In this document: positions 5,492-11,436 of the stretch, one piece after another
Position numbering within the stretch: position 1 is the stretch's first letter
Layout: each line of letters begins with the position of its first letter
Source of the DNA: Veillonella sp.
GTDB lineage: Bacteria; Bacillota; Negativicutes; Veillonellales; Veillonellaceae
Assembly (NCBI RefSeq): GCF_015058545.1
Contig: NZ_SVCB01000006.1
Span: 1-13,005, forward strand
Length of the DNA: 13,005 nucleotides
Direction: 5' to 3'
Made by a program: the position numbers and the translations under genes
Notes under the pieces: model-generated
Told to the model about the DNA's origin: nothing
Seen by the model: the letters and a program-made list of their open reading frames with translations, nothing else
Database searches by the model: none

Positions 5492-7489
5492 ATGAAAATT
5501 ACGGATTTACTACAGAAGCAATCAATTCAATTGCATGCCCATCCGACCAACAAAGATATCGCCATTCGCCAACTGGCCGAATTGATGGATGCAAGCGGTA
5601 ATTTAAAAAACAAAGAACAGTACATCAAAGATGTATTAATTCGTGAAGAATCCGGCTCCACCGGTCTCGGCATGGGTCTTGCTACCCCACATGCTAAAAG
5701 TATCGGCGTAAAAGCACCGGGCCTGTCCGCTATGACGGTGCCTGAAGGCATGGACTTCGAAAGCCTCGACGGCGAACCAACCCGACTCTTCTTTATGATT
5801 GCTGCCCCGGAAGGTCAGGCTGACACCCATGTACAGGTATTGGCTAATTTAGCCACCCTCATCATGGATCCCGAATTTAAAGAAGCGCTCATCAAAGCGC
5901 AAACCGTGGAAGGGTTCCTCGCTTTAATTGATGTAAAAGAAGCGGACCAATTCAAACCGAAAATGACCGAAACGGAAGCGTTAGCTATTGTTGAACAAAA
6001 CGTTACTACGGCGGGCACGGCCGCTCCAACGGCTGCCCAAGCTGCAGCAAAGCAACCGGCTACACCGGCTCCGGCAACTAACACAACCAAAACCGCTGAT
6101 GGCTCCTATCGCGTACTGGCAGTCACCGCTTGTCCTACCGGCATCGCTCATACTGCCATGGCCGCTGAAGCCTTAACCCGCACAGCCGCCGACATGGGCA
6201 TCTCCATTAAAGTTGAACAAAACGGGGCGGCCGGCGTAAAAGACGCCATCACGGCCGAAGACATTAAAAATGCGGAATGTATTATCGTCGCTGCCGACAA
6301 GAGCGTTCCTATGGCTCGTTTTAACGGCAAACCGCTCATTCAGGTAAAAGTAGCGGACGGCATCAATAAAGCCAAAGAATTATTGGAAGAAGCCACGTCC
6401 GGCAAAGCTGCCATCTTTGAAGCGGGCGAAGAAAAAGCCGACAAAAACGCCATTACGGCCCAAGACAGCTTTGGTCGTCAGATTTACAAACATTTGATGA
6501 ACGGCGTATCCCATATGTTGCCATTCGTTATCGGCGGCGGTATCTTAATCGCCCTCGCCTTCCTCTTTGACGATTTCAATCCGGCCGATCCAAGTAAATT
6601 CGGTTCCGGTACGGAACTGGCCGCTTTCTTTATGAAAATCGGCGGTGCTTCCTTTAGCTTTATGTTACCGGTATTAGCCGGTTTTATCGGCATGAGTATT
6701 GCCGACCGTCCGGGTCTTGCCGTTGGTTTCGTTGGCGGCTACCTTGCTAACGCCGGCGGTTCCGGTTTCCTCGGCGCCCTCTTGGCAGGTTTTGTGGCCG
6801 GTTATCTCATGCTCTTATTAAAACGAGTTTTCTCCGGCTTACCTCAATCCTTGGAAGGTATCAAACCGGTTTTACTCTATCCGGTATTGGGCGTACTCTT
6901 CATGGGTATCATCATTACCTTTATTATTAACCCACCGGTTGGTGCTCTCAACGAAGGCTTGATGAATGCCTTGAAGAGCATGGACACAAGCAGCCGTATT
7001 GTTATCGGTATCATCTTTGCCGGCATGATGGCTGTTGATATGGGTGGTCCGGTAAATAAAGCAGCTTATGTAATCGGCACAGGTCTCTTGGCTACCGGCG
7101 AATACGGTGTTATGGCAGCCGTTATGGCCGGCGGTATGGTGCCTCCATTGGCTATCGCCCTTTGCACTACGTTCTTCCCTAATCGCTTCACTCCGGCTGA
7201 ACGAAAATCCGGTATTACCAACTATGTTATGGGCTTCTCCTTCATCACCGAAGGGGCTATTCCATTCGCCGCAGCCGATCCGGTTCGCGTAATTCCATCC
7301 TGTATCGTGGGTGCCGCTGTAGCCGGTGCGTTATCCATGGCTTTTGAATGCACCTTGCGTGCCCCACATGGCGGTATCTTCGTAGTACCGACTATCGGCA
7401 ATCCGCTCATGTACTTATTGGCTATCTTGGTTGGTTCCGTTGTGACCGCTTTGTTATTGGCTATTTTGAAAAAACCGTTAAAAGCCTAA
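5492..7489 (+). CDS. fruA: Fructose-specific PTS permease EIIABC (FruA)
   Basis: This 665-residue membrane protein imports fructose and phosphorylates it to fructose 1-phosphate with phosphate from HPr. Three domains are fused. EIIA occupies about 1-148 with the phosphorylated histidine H67 in GLATPHAKS. An Ala/Pro/Thr-rich linker spans about 172-204. EIIB runs about 205-302 with the phosphocysteine C214 in VTACPTGIAHTAMAAEAL. EIIC runs from about 330 to the end with many hydrophobic segments, including HMLPFVIGGGILIALAF, GGASFSFMLPVLAGFIG, the DMGGPVNKAAYVIG segment (516-529) and the conserved SFITEGAIPFAAADP (583-597). Domain order and length are normal for Firmicutes FruA. It is last in the operon; its product feeds FruK. 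Confidence 0.97.
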   Translation: MKITDLLQKQSIQLHAHPTNKDIAIRQLAELMDASGNLKNKEQYIKDVLIREESGSTGLGMGLATPHAKSIGVKAPGLSAMTVPEGMDFESLDGEPTRLFFMIAAPEGQADTHVQVLANLATLIMDPEFKEALIKAQTVEGFLALIDVKEADQFKPKMTETEALAIVEQNVTTAGTAAPTAAQAAAKQPATPAPATNTTKTADGSYRVLAVTACPTGIAHTAMAAEALTRTAADMGISIKVEQNGAAGVKDAITAEDIKNAECIIVAADKSVPMARFNGKPLIQVKVADGINKAKELLEEATSGKAAIFEAGEEKADKNAITAQDSFGRQIYKHLMNGVSHMLPFVIGGGILIALAFLFDDFNPADPSKFGSGTELAAFFMKIGGASFSFMLPVLAGFIGMSIADRPGLAVGFVGGYLANAGGSGFLGALLAGFVAGYLMLLLKRVFSGLPQSLEGIKPVLLYPVLGVLFMGIIITFIINPPVGALNEGLMNALKSMDTSSRIVIGIIFAGMMAVDMGGPVNKAAYVIGTGLLATGEYGVMAAVMAGGMVPPLAIALCTTFFPNRFTPAERKSGITNYVMGFSFITEGAIPFAAADPVRVIPSCIVGAAVAGALSMAFECTLRAPHGGIFVVPTIGNPLMYLLAILVGSVVTALLLAILKKPLKA

Positions 7490-7554
7490 TCTCTAGCTAA
7501 TAGACAATAACCTTATGCATAAAATTTTTACACATAAAGCCTAACCCTTATAAA

Positions 7555-7587
7555 AATACCCCTGAGTCCTATGGATTCAGAGGTATT
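7555..7587. terminator. Intrinsic terminator between fruA and the acetyltransferase
   Basis: AATACCCCTGAGTCC (7555-7569) pairs with GGATTCAGAGGTATT (7573-7587) through 15 positions with one G-U and one mismatch, loop TAT. On the minus strand the stem runs into a T-rich tract (complement of 7552-7556), so it should end the acetyltransferase transcript well. On the plus strand the downstream T content is poor, so its effect on fruA is weaker. Confidence 0.7.
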
Positions 7588-7630
7588 GCCATATTGTATA
7601 TTAAATTTAAATATCACTTAATCATTCGTC

Positions 7631-7651
7631 AAACTTAAATAATTTAAGTTT
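7631..7651. repeat. AT-rich perfect palindrome beyond the acetyltransferase stop
   Basis: AAACTTAAAT at 7631-7640 and its exact complement at 7642-7651 flank a single base. It lies 10 bases beyond the acetyltransferase stop codon and lacks a T-tract on the minus strand, so it is at most a weak RNA 3' structure. Confidence 0.4.
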
Positions 7652-7661
7652 TATAAAAACT

Positions 7662-8204
7662 CTATTTGTTCAATTCTTCACGGATACTTGCCACCGAGCG
7701 ACGTAACAGCCAATCCGTATCGTTCGAATCACCTACCACAAAGGTATGCTCACCGAATTTTTCAAAGCCGAACTTCGCATAAAACTTCTGTGCTTTGTAA
7801 TTGTATTCCCACACACCAAGCCAAACATAATCACAGTCCGTTTGGGTTGCTAATTGCAGCGCCTTTTCAAAGAGAAGTTTGCCAAGGCCGAGTCCTTGGT
7901 AATCAGCCAAAACGTAAATACGCTGTACTTCAAAACCATTCGGCAATTCCTGCTCAGTTTGCGCACGGCCTACATTAACTTTCAAAAAACCGACCGGCTT
8001 GCCGTCGACCACCGCAAAAAAATGTTGCGACTCCGAATCGGTTAACTCCTGCTGCAATGTTGCTTCCGACAAGGATGTGTTAAAGTACTCAGCAAATTCT
8101 TCATCCGTATATTCTTCACTAAATGTTTCTGAAAATGTTCGCACCGCTAATTCGCGCAATATTTTCACATCGTTTGCCCCAATTTTTACAATCTCTGTGC
8201 TCAT
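7662..8204 (-). CDS. GNAT acetyltransferase, PaiA-like (probable polyamine N-acetyltransferase)
   Basis: The 180-residue protein is a GNAT-fold acetyl-CoA transferase. The acetyl-CoA pyrophosphate loop QGLGLGK is at 103-109, preceded by the beta-strand VQRIYVLADY, and followed by the VWLGVWEYNYKAQKFYAKFGF block (127-147) and GEHTFVVGDSNDTDWLL. The combination GFLKVN, WLGVWE-N-KA-FY and the GEHTF-GD-TD ending closely resembles Bacillus PaiA, which acetylates spermidine and spermine. I do not assign the symbol because the substrate cannot be read from sequence. AAAGGAG lies about 12 bases before the ATG, longer than usual. It is a single gene transcribed toward fruA, with its own promoter and an approximately 150-base leader. 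Confidence 0.85.
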   Translation of the reverse strand: MSTEIVKIGANDVKILRELAVRTFSETFSEEYTDEEFAEYFNTSLSEATLQQELTDSESQHFFAVVDGKPVGFLKVNVGRAQTEQELPNGFEVQRIYVLADYQGLGLGKLLFEKALQLATQTDCDYVWLGVWEYNYKAQKFYAKFGFEKFGEHTFVVGDSNDTDWLLRRSVASIREELNK

Positions 8205-8358
8205 ATCGCCATACCGCTCCTTTTCTCAAATCTGTTTAATTTACGGCTTATAAACGCCCTTATTTACTTTATGACCAAAACCTACTTAATTTCTTTATGC
8301 GTATAAACCGATTTATAAACTCTGTACGTAAAAATTTTTCATGTATTATAATCGCTTC

Positions 8359-8387
8359 ATTATAAACTATTCTCAGTGTTTTTTCAA
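8359..8387 (-). promoter_or_regulatory. Promoter of the acetyltransferase gene
   Basis: On the minus strand TTGAAA (complement of 8382-8387), 17 bases, then a perfect TATAAT (complement of 8359-8364). Initiation near 8352 would give an untranslated leader of about 148 bases, AT-rich and without a structure I can name. It is arranged back to back with the thi promoter. Confidence 0.7.
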
Positions 8388-8418
8388 ACCAACCCTTCAT
8401 AATTGCACTTCATAAAAG

Positions 8419-8447
8419 TTGCACACCGTCGCCGGCTGTGCTATAAT
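8419..8447 (+). promoter_or_regulatory. Promoter of the thiW-cytX transcript
   Basis: TTGCAC at 8419-8424, a 17-base spacer and a perfect TATAAT at 8442-8447. Initiation would fall near 8454, a few bases before the TPP aptamer, which is the expected position. Confidence 0.8.
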
Positions 8448-8460
8448 CACGTTAGAAAAT

Positions 8461-8545
8461 TCAGGGGAGCTTATGAACGTAGGCTGAGAGGAAGTCATCA
8501 AACTTCGACCCTTATACCTGTACGGATAATGCCGTCGTAGGAAGA
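8461..8545 (+). promoter_or_regulatory. TPP riboswitch (THI element)
   Basis: The conserved TPP aptamer blocks occur in order: GGGGAGC at 8464-8470 (P2 5' strand), a short P3 hairpin at 8468-8485, the pyrimidine-binding CTGAGAG at 8484-8490, an extra hairpin GAAGT/ACTTC at 8491-8506, GACCC at 8507-8511 closing P2, ACCTG at 8516-8520, the pyrophosphate-binding core CGGATAATGCCG at 8523-8534 and GTAGGAAG at 8537-8544. It is followed by an intrinsic terminator, so thiamine pyrophosphate should stop transcription of thiW and cytX. P1 is short. Confidence 0.97.
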
Positions 8546-8563
8546 TGTTATAGCGACTTTCTC

Positions 8564-8596
8564 ACGGAGGTACCGTATCGGTGCCTCTGTTTTTTT
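8564..8596 (+). terminator. TPP riboswitch expression-platform terminator
   Basis: ACGGAGGTACCG (8564-8575) pairs over 12 positions, with two G-U pairs, with CGGTGCCTCTGT (8579-8590), loop TAT, followed immediately by an unbroken T-tract to 8596. It lies 20 bases after the aptamer and ahead of thiW, as expected for a transcriptional OFF switch. Confidence 0.92.
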
Positions 8597-8601
8597 ATGC
8601 T

Positions 8602-8713
8602 GTCTGTCAAAACAGACCGACTGGCGGGGGAGCGCCCGACAGTTGTCATTACAGCGAAGGGAAGCCGTGTTCCGGCGTGAGAGGAGACCAATAAGTCTCG
8701 ACCGCTACAGGAG
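8602..8713 (+). promoter_or_regulatory. TPP-aptamer-like RNA lacking the P4/P5 arm, upstream of thiW
   Basis: Between the terminator and thiW lies a structured leader that resembles half of the TPP aptamer. A first hairpin is GTCTGT 8602-8607 with ACAGAC 8612-8617. Then 8622-8627 pair with 8702-8707 (like P2), GGGGAGC recurs at 8627-8633, and CGCC 8633-8636 pairs with GGCG 8674-8677, enclosing GGAA/TTCC (8660-8663, 8670-8673), like a long P3. TGAGAG follows at 8678-8683, then the hairpin GAGAC/GTCTC (8684-8699) with the six-base loop CAATAA, then GACC (8700-8703). The true aptamer has the same order and spacing, and three of its five equivalent helix pairs differ by compensatory changes. The ATAATGCC-type P4/P5 region is missing; the thiW Shine-Dalgarno AGGAG (8709-8713) follows instead. 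Pairings were made by eye. Confidence 0.6.
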
Positions 8714-8719
8714 TTTGTA

Positions 8720-9238
8720 ATGAACGAATCTACCAGTAATGTAAAAAAAGTAACCATGGCCGGTATTTTAGTGGCCGTAGCCGTAGTAGGCAGCACCTTT
8801 TCTTTTCCCGTTGGCATCAGTAAATGTGCCCCCGTACAACATATGATTAACATTCTTTGCGCCGTATTATTAGGTCGCTATTACGGAGTGGGCGTAGCCT
8901 TTTGCGCCAGCACTTTACGTCTTGTAACAGGGCTCGGCAGTGTACTCGCCTTTCCGGGCAGTATGTGGGGTGCCCTCTTGGCCGGCATTGTCTATAATCG
9001 TACGGGCAATCTACTCTTAACGCTCTTAGCCGAAGTATTTGGTACCGGCATTCTTGGCGGTCTCTCCGCCTACCCATTGGCCATTATCGTTTTGGGTAAA
9101 TCGGCCGGCCAAATTGCGTTTTATACCTATGTGGTTCCTTTTTTGATTTCTACCATAGGTGGCTCCCTATTGGCAGGGATTTTGCTCTATACATTACGCA
9201 GCACCGGAGCCTTAGCGCAATTAAAACAGCATCAGTAG
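8720..9238 (+). CDS. thiW: ThiW, predicted substrate-binding (S) component of an ECF thiazole transporter
   Basis: This 172-residue, strongly hydrophobic membrane protein has the blocks of the ThiW family: SFPVG at 28-32, PVQHMINILCAVLLG at 38-52, LAFPGSMWGALLAG at 76-89 and AEVFGTGILGG at 104-114, with about five to six membrane segments. ThiW is predicted from comparative genomics to bind the thiazole moiety of thiamine (hydroxyethylthiazole) and to work with a shared ECF energising module (two ATPases and EcfT), none of which is in the window. The start has AGGAG six bases upstream. The gene is controlled by the TPP riboswitch and possibly by the second RNA element directly before it. It is followed by cytX after a 107-base structured spacer. 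Confidence 0.92.
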   Translation: MNESTSNVKKVTMAGILVAVAVVGSTFSFPVGISKCAPVQHMINILCAVLLGRYYGVGVAFCASTLRLVTGLGSVLAFPGSMWGALLAGIVYNRTGNLLLTLLAEVFGTGILGGLSAYPLAIIVLGKSAGQIAFYTYVVPFLISTIGGSLLAGILLYTLRSTGALAQLKQHQ

Positions 9239-9275
9239 GCCTATCTATAGTCCGCGCCTAAGCCCCTGTTGACGT

Positions 9276-9345
9276 CTCAGCATTGCTGAACGCGCCGACT
9301 GCCGGTTGGCCGCCTATGATACCCTGATGCCGGAAAGGGTATTCT
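9276..9345 (+). promoter_or_regulatory. Structured thiW-cytX spacer with hairpin over the cytX RBS
   Basis: The GC-rich spacer holds three consecutive hairpins: TCAGC/GCTGA (9277-9289, loop ATT), GCCGAC/GTTGGC (9294-9310, one G-U, extendable by two pairs with a bulge) and ATACCCT/AGGGTAT (9319-9342, ten-base loop). The last arm contains the cytX Shine-Dalgarno GGG of GGAAAGGG (9332-9339), six bases before ATG. The stem would limit initiation on cytX. This could be translational control or coupling, but upstream translation stops about 80 bases away, so simple ribosome unfolding is not obvious. Confidence 0.55.
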
Positions 9346-10539
9346 ATGAGTACAACTACTTCTGAAACAAAATTATTATCTCACGGTCTTTTGTGGTTTG
9401 GTGCCGCCTTATCCATTGCCGAAATTTTTACAGGCACTTTATTCGCGCCGCTCGGTTTTGAGCAAGGGGTTACGGCCATTTTATTGGGCCATATCATCGG
9501 CGGCTTACTCTTCTTCTTAGCCGGTCTCATCGGCGCCAATACGCGTCGCAGTGCCATGGAAACAGTACGCATCGGCTTTGGCCGTCAAGGCGCATCCGGT
9601 TTTGCCTTGGCCAACGTATTACAATTAATCGGCTGGACCACCGTTATGATTATTACCGGTGCCGCTGCTACCAATGCCATTTTGCCTTGGGGCACCACCG
9701 TTTGGTCCTTAATCATCGGCGGGCTCATCATTCTTTGGCTCGTCCTCGGGTACAGCAATCTTACCCGCCTAAATTTAGTAGCCGTAGGCTTATTATTCTG
9801 CCTCACTATCTGGCTCAGTTTCATTATTTTTGATTCTACTTCAGCCGTAGCCGGCGCCTTACAGTTAACGGAATACCAAGGTCTCTCCTTCGGTGCTGCC
9901 GTTGAATTATCCGCGGCCATGCCTTTATCCTGGTTACCACTCGTATCTGACTATACTCGCACGGCCAAACGCCCCGTAGCGGCTACCGTAGTGAGTACCT
10001 TAACGTATACCATCGTCAGCATTTGGATGTATGTTATCGGTCTCGGTTCCGCTATTTATGCCGGCGAAACCGATATTGCCGCCGTTATGTTAAAAACAGG
10101 TCTCGGTCTCTGGCCATTATTAATTATTATCTTTGCCACCGTTACGACGACTTATCTCGATGCGTTTTCCGCCGGCGTCAGCTTAGTCAGCATTTTCCAA
10201 AATTTATCTGAAAAAACAACGGCTATCGCTTTAACCGTACTCGGTATTATATTAGCGATTTTTGTACCCATGACGGAGTACGAAAACTTCCTATTTCTCA
10301 TTGGTTCGGTTTTCACGCCCATGATTGCGATTCTCTTTACCCAATACTTTCTCCTTAAGCAGGATGCATCTGGGCGTAAATTTTACCTTCCAAACCTGAT
10401 TCTTTGGCTTGTCGGTTTTATCTTATACAGAAATGTGATGACCTATGAAACACCTCTGGGCACCACATTCCCGGTTATGATTGTCATTGCAGTTCTGACA
10501 TACATCGTGGGCCGTATTACCGGCAAAATTCAAAATTAA
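9346..10539 (+). CDS. cytX: CytX, predicted hydroxymethylpyrimidine permease (NCS1 family)
   Basis: The 397-residue protein is an integral membrane permease with about ten to twelve hydrophobic segments and short loops. It begins SHGLLWFGAALSIAEIFTGT, typical of the CytX branch of the nucleobase:cation symporter-1 family, and carries the family block MPLSWLPLVSDYTR at 192-205 and TTYLDAFSAGVSL in the middle. CytX genes are recurrently TPP-riboswitch controlled and predicted to import 4-amino-5-hydroxymethyl-2-methylpyrimidine (HMP), the pyrimidine half of thiamine; substrate is thus inferred from genomic association. Here it is paired with thiW, so the locus would supply both halves of thiamine. 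It is the last gene before a strong terminator. Confidence 0.9.
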   Translation: MSTTTSETKLLSHGLLWFGAALSIAEIFTGTLFAPLGFEQGVTAILLGHIIGGLLFFLAGLIGANTRRSAMETVRIGFGRQGASGFALANVLQLIGWTTVMIITGAAATNAILPWGTTVWSLIIGGLIILWLVLGYSNLTRLNLVAVGLLFCLTIWLSFIIFDSTSAVAGALQLTEYQGLSFGAAVELSAAMPLSWLPLVSDYTRTAKRPVAATVVSTLTYTIVSIWMYVIGLGSAIYAGETDIAAVMLKTGLGLWPLLIIIFATVTTTYLDAFSAGVSLVSIFQNLSEKTTAIALTVLGIILAIFVPMTEYENFLFLIGSVFTPMIAILFTQYFLLKQDASGRKFYLPNLILWLVGFILYRNVMTYETPLGTTFPVMIVIAVLTYIVGRITGKIQN

Positions 10540-10541
10540 TA

Positions 10542-10581
10542 AAAAAGAGCTTTGAGTCATTACTGATTCAGAGCTCTTTTT
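10542..10581. terminator. Strong bidirectional terminator after cytX
   Basis: AAAAAGAGCTTTGAGTCA (10542-10559) pairs with TGATTCAGAGCTCTTTTT (10564-10581) over 18 positions with two G-U pairs and loop TTAC. The stem has A-rich and T-rich flanks suited to termination on both strands. It begins two bases after the cytX stop codon. Confidence 0.9.
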
Positions 10582-10681
10582 CGTCCTTATTTCCGGCAGA
10601 CCAGTTTATATTAGCCTAAATTTATATGTTTCTTGGCACAAATTTTCTTTACACTTACTTAATTAATAGTACATTTCACCC

Positions 10682-10724
10682 AAATATCGAAGTTCTATAA
10701 TTAGTTTTAAAAAAATCGATATTT
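10682..10724. repeat. 9-bp inverted repeat upstream of the mscL promoter
   Basis: AAATATCGA at 10682-10690 and TCGATATTT at 10716-10724 are perfect inverted repeats separated by 25 AT-rich bases, ending five bases before the proposed -35 box. It could be a regulator site or a DNA-structure element; the window holds no regulator to pair it with. The rest of 10582-10728 shows nothing else I can support. Confidence 0.4.
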
Positions 10725-10728
10725 TATA

Positions 10729-10757
10729 TATACACTGTTCTCGTTCTATGCTATACT
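10729..10757 (+). promoter_or_regulatory. Probable mscL promoter
   Basis: TATACA at 10729-10734 (4 of 6 to the -35 consensus), a 17-base spacer and TATACT at 10752-10757. Initiation near 10764 gives an untranslated leader of about 105 bases. Confidence 0.5.
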
Positions 10758-10773
10758 GAATTTGCAATAATAA

Positions 10774-10850
10774 GTCGGTATTAAACTATCATAAATCATA
10801 ATGACCGACAACTATAAGTAAACAGCCAAAGTGGCTGTGTAATGTTTTTT
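10774..10850 (+). promoter_or_regulatory. Structured mscL leader
   Basis: Two RNA hairpins precede mscL. GTCGGT at 10774-10779 pairs with ACCGAC at 10804-10809, with a further ATT/AAT after a bulge. ACAGCCA at 10822-10828 pairs with TGGCTGT at 10832-10838, and six T follow at 10845-10850 after a six-base gap. The second looks like an imperfect terminator placed before the mscL ribosome binding site (AGGGG, 10855-10859). I do not recognise a known riboswitch class. Confidence 0.4.
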
Positions 10851-10868
10851 AGACAGGGGCGTATATCC

Positions 10869-11327
10869 ATGAACGATTTTTTAAGAGGTTTTAAAGATTT
10901 TGCATTGCGCGGCAATGTAATTGACTTGGCTGTCGGTGTTGTTATCGGCGCTGCTTTCGGTAAGATTGTATCTTCCTTAGTTAGCGACATCATCATGCCG
11001 CCAATCGGTTTACTTTTAGGCGGTATCGATTTCTCCGATTTCTTCATCAGCTTGAACGGCCAACAGGCAGCTACTTTGGCGGAAGCTAAAGCAGCCGGTA
11101 TTCCGGTTATCGCTTACGGTAGCTTCTTGAATGCGGTAGTTCAATTCCTCATCGTAGCATTTGCGATTTACTTAGTAATCAAACAGATTAACAATCTATA
11201 TCCTAAAAAAGAAGCACCGGTTAAACCAATGCGTACTTGCCCGTTCTGTAAACAGGACATAGACGAAGAAGCAACGCGTTGTCCGCATTGTACTTCTGAG
11301 TTGACACCGGAAGTTAAAGCCAGCTAA
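10869..11327 (+). CDS. mscL: Large-conductance mechanosensitive channel MscL with C-terminal zinc ribbon
   Basis: MscL is a homopentameric inner-membrane channel that opens under membrane tension on hypo-osmotic shock to release solutes. The N-terminus MNDFLRGFKDFALRGNVIDL and the first transmembrane helix AVGVVIGAAFGKIVSSLVSD with the conserved gate-region glycines are diagnostic. The second helix is about 85-105 (FLNAVVQFLIVAFAIYLVIK). The extracellular loop (about 51-83) holds an AEAKAAGIPVIAYG segment. Residues 122-145 carry C124, C127, C138 and C141 in a C-x2-C...C-x2-C arrangement, a small zinc-ribbon tail found in a subset of MscL proteins and absent from the E. coli one. The start is chosen at 10869, where family homology begins; an ATG 27 bases upstream would add unrelated residues. 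Length 152. Confidence 0.95.
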   Translation: MNDFLRGFKDFALRGNVIDLAVGVVIGAAFGKIVSSLVSDIIMPPIGLLLGGIDFSDFFISLNGQQAATLAEAKAAGIPVIAYGSFLNAVVQFLIVAFAIYLVIKQINNLYPKKEAPVKPMRTCPFCKQDIDEEATRCPHCTSELTPEVKAS

Positions 11328-11383
11328 TTGGCAATCCTAAAAAAATCCCACATTATCGAAGAGCTTGCCTCGTAATGGACAAA

Positions 11384-11415
11384 GAGAGCGACGGACTTAA
11401 CAGTTCGTCGCTCTC
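11384..11415. terminator. Terminator hairpin between convergent mscL and the amidohydrolase gene
   Basis: GAGAGCGACGGAC (11384-11396) pairs with GTTCGTCGCTCTC (11403-11415) over 13 positions with one G-U, loop TTAACA. A TTTT run follows five bases later on the plus strand, and on the minus strand a short CTTTG follows. It is stable, with imperfect T-tracts on both sides. Confidence 0.7.
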
Positions 11416-11436
11416 GCTCGTTTTAACTATTAATAA

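Noticed and set aside
5815..6090. A 91-codon antisense frame inside fruA rich in Ala and Val.
   Set aside because: It is the complement of the Ala/Pro-rich linker and EIIA coding sequence and lacks initiation signals.
8597..8680. A 27-codon open frame starting with ATG directly after the riboswitch terminator.
   Set aside because: It has no ribosome binding site (a T-tract precedes it) and its stop codon is part of the TGAGAG motif shared with the TPP aptamer; an RNA structure explains the sequence better.
8651..8703. Cobalamin riboswitch, because AAGGGAAGCCG...CCGGC resembles part of its core.
   Set aside because: The conserved loop bases and the following CCCGC-ACTGT block are missing, and the neighbouring genes concern thiamine.
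8548..8853. A 101-codon minus-strand frame across the thiW leader.
   Set aside because: It runs through the terminator and the structured leader, opposes the thi transcript and has no ribosome binding site or family resemblance.
10842..10868. An upstream ATG extending MscL by nine residues.
   Set aside because: The added residues are not MscL-like, the ATG follows a hairpin without a ribosome binding site, and MNDFLRGFKDFA is the normal start.
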